A DNA stretch of 64,000 nt, from the NCBI GenBank assembly GCA_944989445.1, contig CALYLW010000163.1, forward strand, positions 1-64,000. Reading direction: 5' to 3'. Of this stretch, positions 59,535 through 64,000 are shown in pieces (the stretch's first letter is position 1; each line of letters opens with the position of its first letter). Origin of the DNA: Ampullaceana balthica (Eukaryota; Mollusca; Gastropoda; Lymnaeidae). The notes under the pieces were generated by a model. The model saw only the letters and a program-made list of their open reading frames with translations. It was not told the DNA's origin and searched no databases. The translations under genes were made by a program, and so were the position numbers.

Positions 59535-60064
59535 ACACATTCTAGTTTCAAATAAGATTGGGGTTTATATGTTTTTTTAACGTGAACATTGTTTTTTGCT
59601 TGTTTCTCGAATGAGTTGAGTATTACTATAGAACAGAGACGATGATGACGCGTTCAGCCAGCGGCTTAGCCTGCATGGGAAAAAAGGAGCATACGTCTCT
59701 GGGTACCAAGGTCCATGGGCGACAAAATGAGGCTTATGTCAGATTAAAATATTTGAACAATTGTGATATATTAGTTAAATGAGTCGGGGGAGCCAGTATT
59801 ATAGCTTGTTACCTGGGGAAAAGTATGCTAGCTACGCCCCTGAGTTCAGCGGTCCGGCAGATAGCTGCGGGTGTAGTGCCCACGATTCATCTTGCTGCAC
59901 GGCACACCATGGCGGTGTCAGAGGGTGTTACACGATATTTGATGGACACTGGGGGTGGGGGTAGGGAGAACGTTCAAGGGTGGGAGGAGATAATAACGTG
60001 AGAAAAGACACCAGAATGGGTAGTGGGGAGTTGGTGGGAGAAGTTTAATGGTCAGAGGATAGAA
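59531..60064. other. Spacer with a possible MITE end
   Basis: ATGCTAGCTACGCCCCTG at about 59825-59842 is the inverse of CAGGGGCGTAGCTAGC, a form common at MITE termini. No partner end was found. No gene seen. Confidence 0.35.
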
Positions 60065-60074
60065 TGGTGGGAAA

Positions 60075-60618
60075 AAACAAACCCGTGAAAACAAAGTTTT
60101 TGACTATAAATCCCTTATATATGAGACATAACTAACAGTATTGATTATTTTCAAACGCGACAAACATTTACAGACTGAATCTGTCTTAACTCAACTTTGC
60201 TTCATAACCCTGGGGGGGGGTGGGAGAGGGGAAAAGTCTGGTCACCGATCGCTGTTCCGAGCTCAGCGTGACACGTAAAATGTAAACAAAAGCACGCCGG
60301 TACTTCGATGGGTCGCGTCAAAGCGTCAACTCAAACTCTCACGTGGAAATAAAACAATAAGAAACCGTGAATTTGAATTACATACGTTATATAAGGATTA
60401 ACTAAAAATGCATAAATTTTATTACGGTACGTTCGATCGATCTGATTTTGATACGATGTATTGTTAGGTGAGACGGGTCCGTGTGCCAAGTTTCAGCTCG
60501 ATCGGATCACGGGAAGTGGGTCATTTTTTACTTTTGTTTTTCTGCCCGCCCAAGACAGATATGACGACAGAACGACAGAGAGAGAGAGAGACGTCCGTGA
60601 AGTTAATATAAGGGATTT
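60075..60618 (+). repeat. Family D single unit, subtype A
   Basis: Start AAACAAACCCGTGAAAAC, the GTCACCGATCGCTGTTCCG module, a core shortened to ATCTGATTTTGATAC, end GTTAATATAAGGGATTT. More diverged than the other copies. Confidence 0.92.
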
Positions 60619-60684
60619 AAAAAATACACAAGAATTGGAAGGCGTTGATCTGACGTCAGAGATAGTCAAAAATACTATTATATC

Positions 60685-61005
60685 GGTGTAGTCTATCGCT
60701 ATAGTCTATAGGTGTAGTCTATCGCTATAGTCTATTGCTGTTGTCTATCGCTATAGCATATCGGTGTAGTCTATCGCTATAGTCTATCGGTGTAGTCTAT
60801 CGCTATAGTCTATTGCTGTTATCTATCGCTATAGTCTATCGGTGTAGTCTATGCCTATAGTCTATCGGTGTAGTCTATCGCTATAGTCTATTGCTGTTGT
60901 CTATCGCTATAATCTATTGGTGTAGTATATCGCTAGTCTATCGGTGTAGTCTATCGCTATAGTCTATTGCTGTTGTCTATCGCTATAGTCTATCATTGTT
61001 TATTT
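60685..61005. repeat. 26-bp-type compound satellite (TCTATCGCTATAG)
   Basis: TCTATCGCTATAG blocks alternate with TCTATCGGTGTAG and TCTATTGCTGTTG blocks, with a repeating order of variants. Contains the near-palindrome CTATCGCTATAG. Confidence 0.95.
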
Positions 61006-61624
61006 CATTGTAGTCTTTTGCTTTCCGTTCATTGTTTTGTCAAAGTTGAATTTTGTAAAAATCCTTGAAGGCCTGACCATCAACAGTTGATTGCTCTAAA
61101 ACTTGTAAAACAAAATTCTGATATAACATGAAGCTAAAAACTCTTAAAGTTTTGTCAATTTGATTTGATCCATTAGAATTGAACTCAATGGTGTAATGAT
61201 GACACAGCACTGTTGGACATGTCCAGCCAGCAGAACCACCGCCTGTACCACGTAGGGCCCGAAGCGCAATGTTTAGATTTAACTTTACGACCACAACTCA
61301 GCATGAGGAGGAGGTATGGGGGGGGGAGGGGTAGGTGAAAGTACAGTGAGATTAATGGAATGTTATTGGGATCTTGACATGATTTAATCCGACTTTTACT
61401 GACACGATAATTCAATAGACATTTAGCATCTGTTATAACGACGGGGACTGAAATGTGTTGTAGTTCAAAGAATGAGCTCAAAGTTAAAGACCCACTCACC
61501 AAAAGAGGCATTCACTCATGGCAGTCAAAAGGGATTTAAAGAGAAAAGAGAGCTAACGGTAATCCTGCAGATTTTACACGTATATTATAATTTATTATTT
61601 CACAGCGAAATTTAATTTTCTCAT
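61006..61624. other. Spacer, nothing recognised
   Basis: Short frames on the minus strand without a domain, and a G-run near 61318. Confidence 0.4.
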
Positions 61625-61745
61625 GAGAACTTACATTTTTAATTTATTAAATGCATTATTATATGTCGTATTTCAGCTATTAATTACAGCGCTAATTTGT
61701 GAGTCTTTTTAATTTCAAATGCATTTTTTTACAATTTCCCATAGT
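61625..61745. mobile_element. Diverged relative of the MITE at 35481-35756
   Basis: Shares TTAATTTATTAAATGCATTA, then TATTT(T/C)AGCTAT and GCTAATTTGT/ACTAATTTGT in the same order. Termini not identified. Confidence 0.7.
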
Positions 61746-62234
61746 TTACTTCAGCTTCAGGGAGACGTTAAAATTTCCCATTATTCACTTCAGTTAGAAG
61801 ATTCGATTTCGCAAAATCAGAAATTTCAGACAGACGGTAAAATTTCCCATAATTCATGTCAGGAAAATAATTATTGCGGTGTTGTATTATGAATATCGTG
61901 TTGACGGTCATCCGATGCGGTTCTTTGATCCGGCTAATCAAATATGAGAGCCGCTTCATTTGTTTGTTCTATCAAGTAAACTTACATTGCAATACTTTCC
62001 CAGGCATCACTTTCATTTTATTGATCAGCTTCAGAAAACTTGCATTAATAAATCCTGGTCAGAAAAGTTTAGTTTAAAAATTCATGTTGACAAATGATAT
62101 GAGAAAAGTTCGCTCTAAATAAATAGGAGATTAAGCTGAAGTTTTATTTTTCTCTCTTCTTACGTACCGGGTAATTTACATGTAATGGATCAAAACGAAA
62201 ATTGAATTGTTAAAAAACAAAAATTGGATGCAAT
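61746..62234. other. AT-rich spacer
   Basis: AAAATTTCCCAT occurs three times between 61735 and 61850. No gene seen. Confidence 0.45.
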
Positions 62235-62352
62235 CTATGATATAAAAATCTGACTTCATTGCGTTAAAAGGCTATAAATCTGAATTCACTGCGCTAAGAG
62301 CTATAAATTTGAATTCACTGCGCTAATAGCTATAAATCTGATTTCACTGCGT
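62235..62352. repeat. ~30-bp tandem repeat, four units
   Basis: Units of the form CTATAAATCTGAATTCACTG plus CGCTAAGAG. Confidence 0.9.
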
Positions 62353-62555
62353 TAAGGGGACGTCCAAAAAGTACGACATGCTATTTTTGACCATTTTAAC
62401 TCCCCCTCCCCCTGTCACAAACTGTCACAAATCGTCGAACCCCCCCCCCATAAAAGTACATCACATTTTCGAAAAAAAAATGTGTTTATCAACAAAATAA
62501 TTAAAATTTAATATTAAAACACCGTGACGTCACACATGGCCGGACCCACCTCCCC
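62353..62555. repeat. MITE-like repeat related to the GGCCGTCC family
   Basis: GGGGACGTCCAAAAAGTACG at the left, GTCACAAACTGTCACAAATC and C-runs inside, and GTGACGTCACACATGGCC at the right resemble the copies at 29.4, 34.7 and 35.8 kb. Confidence 0.5.
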
Positions 62556-62565
62556 ACTGTCACAA

Positions 62566-62622
62566 ACTCTCTCTCTCTCTCTCTCTCTCCGTCTCTCTCT
62601 CTCTCTTTTTCTCTCTCACTCT

Positions 62623-62680
<58 letters not shown>
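62566..62680. repeat. (CT)n microsatellite
   Basis: Interrupted CT run. On the minus strand it follows the LINE tail at 62690-62930. Confidence 0.98.
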
Positions 62681-62681
<1 letters not shown>

Positions 62682-62689
62682 CCCATCTC

Positions 62690-62930
62690 ATCCTCGATAA
62701 GCTGCAGTCGATCACAGTGAAAGTCTTCGCTCCTTTCAAGGGCATATAATTCAACTAGAAGGCTCCAGGCATCTTTCCCAGGGCCCGTAACTCCAACATT
62801 CCCCAGGTATTATTGAGTCTCTTGACGCCTGACTCCATATCTTGGCGCCAAATATTTCTCGTTGCCATTTTGTCCGCTTTCCCTGATGGCTCCAGTTCAG
62901 TACTTCCTTGTGCTGGGAGCAGGTGTTCGT
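62690..62930 (-). pseudogene. LINE ORF2 C-terminal tail, degraded
   Basis: The minus-strand frame reads ELEPSGKADKMATRNIWRQ followed by NNTWGMLELRALGKMPGAF, resembling the PxGKRxRGRPxxTWRR...TWGxLxxxAxDRxxW tail of animal LINE reverse transcriptases. Stops interrupt both possible frames. Only this tail is present. Confidence 0.5.
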
Positions 62931-63164
62931 AGACAATGGCAAATCCATCGCCATCGTCTCTAGTTCTATCGGCTGTTGCATCGTCCGCTGGCACTGTTTC
63001 AGGTTGTGGTCATTTATCTAAGTAGTAGTCATTATTAGTTAATAGTATATACTTATCATTTAACATATATGTGTTTTAAAACATTTTTCCAGTTTTTTAC
63101 CATCACTTTTCTCCGGAAGAGATTTACCTCGTGTACTTTCTCCTCACTCTACAGCTTTGTTTGT
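62931..63164. other. Spacer
   Basis: Nothing recognised. Confidence 0.45.
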
Positions 63165-64000
63165 GCATGTTCTCACATTGTCAGAGACAAGGGGAGGCAG
63201 CTAATAACATGTACTCACATTGTGAGAGACAAGGCGGGGCAGCTAATAACATGTACTCACATTGTCAGAGACAAGGCGGGGCAGCTAATAACATGTTCTC
63301 ACATTGTCAGAGACAAGGCGAGGCAGCTAATAACATGTACTCACATTGTGAGAGACAAGGCGGGGCAGCTAATAACATGTACTCACATTGTGAGAGACAA
63401 GGCGGGGCAGCTAATAACATGTACTCACATTGTGAGAGACAAGGCGGGGCAGCTAATAACATGTACTCACACTGTCAGAGACAAGGCGGGGCAGCTAATA
63501 ACATGTTCTCACATTGTCAGAGACAAGGCGAGGCAGCTAATAACATGTACTCACATTGTGAGAGACAAGGCGGGACAGCTAATAACATGTACTCACATTG
63601 TGAGAGACAAGGCGGGGCAGCTAATAACATGTACTCACATTGTGAGAGACAAGGCGGGGCAGCTAATAACATGTACTCACATTATCAGGGACAAGGCGGG
63701 GCAGCTAATAACATGTACTCACATTGTGAGAGACAAGGGGAGGCAGCTAATAACATGTACTCACATTGTGAGAGACAAGGCGGGGCAGCTAATAACATGT
63801 ACTCACATTATCAGGGACAAGGCGGGGCAGCTAATAACATGTACTCACATTGTCAGAGACAAGGGGAGGCAGCTAATAACATGTACTCACATTGTGAGAG
63901 ACAAGGCGGGGCAGCTAATAACATGTACTCACATTATCAGGGACAAGGCGGGGCAGCTAATAACATGTACTCACATTGTGAGAGACAAGGGGAGGCAGCT
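63165..64000. repeat. 43-bp satellite running off the right edge, at least 19 units
   Basis: Unit ACATGTACTCACATTGTGAG plus AGACAAGGCGGGGCAGCTAATAA. Variants (GTCAGAG, ATCAGGG, AAGGGGAGG, GTTCTC) recur in patterns, suggesting block duplication. It continues past the window. Confidence 0.98.

Overview
This window looks like repeat-dominated DNA from an animal nuclear genome. It is AT-rich and holds several animal-type transposon families, and no convincing host gene was found. The mix of CR1/Jockey-type and RTE-type LINEs, hAT relics, a Ty3/gypsy-class LTR element and many minisatellites fits a lophotrochozoan, most likely a mollusc and perhaps a gastropod. That assignment is an inference, because no marker gene is present.

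Layout. 1-986: LTR and leader of a minus-strand LTR retrotransposon whose body lies off the left edge. 1.6-4.5 kb: small tandem arrays, a fold-back palindrome and a tandem dimer of a ~540-bp dispersed repeat (called family D here). 5.4-9.6 kb: minisatellites, a LINE 3' fragment and a long GA tract. 9.6-11.7 kb: a hAT-like element carrying three tandem ~500-bp units related to family D. 12.6-14.5 kb: a 5'-truncated CR1/Jockey-type LINE with one frameshift, then an RTE-type LINE tail. 15.5-26.5 kb: more than ten different minisatellites, the largest a 26-bp array of about 1.9 kb. 29.65-32.81 kb: an array of 63 consecutive 50-bp units. 33.4-36.4 kb: MITE and LINE fragments, including a hAT-like MITE with a perfect 8-bp target duplication. 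36.9-37.7 kb: a 17-bp satellite. 37.9-42.27 kb: 3' part of a Ty3/gypsy-class element with an intact >900-codon pol reading frame in the order integrase - reverse transcriptase - RNase H, followed by a polypurine tract and 3' LTR. 42.3-45.05 kb: a dead hAT transposon. 45-46.15 kb: further family-D modules. 48.4-50.3 kb: minisatellites. 50.4-53.3 kb: three MITEs with 8-bp target duplications. 53.7 kb: a tRNA-like pseudogene. 53.8-54.85 kb: an inverted family-D dimer. 56.5-61 kb: minisatellites and another family-D copy. 62.5-64 kb: a LINE tail, a CT tract and a 43-bp array running off the right edge.

The only long intact coding region is the retrotransposon pol frame. Most other open frames lie inside tandem repeats or are short chance frames. 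The most notable observations are the Ty1/copia-like domain order inside a Ty3/gypsy-type pol (Gmr1-like), a modular dispersed-repeat superfamily sharing one core in three architectures, and block duplications readable as variant order inside the 50-bp satellite.
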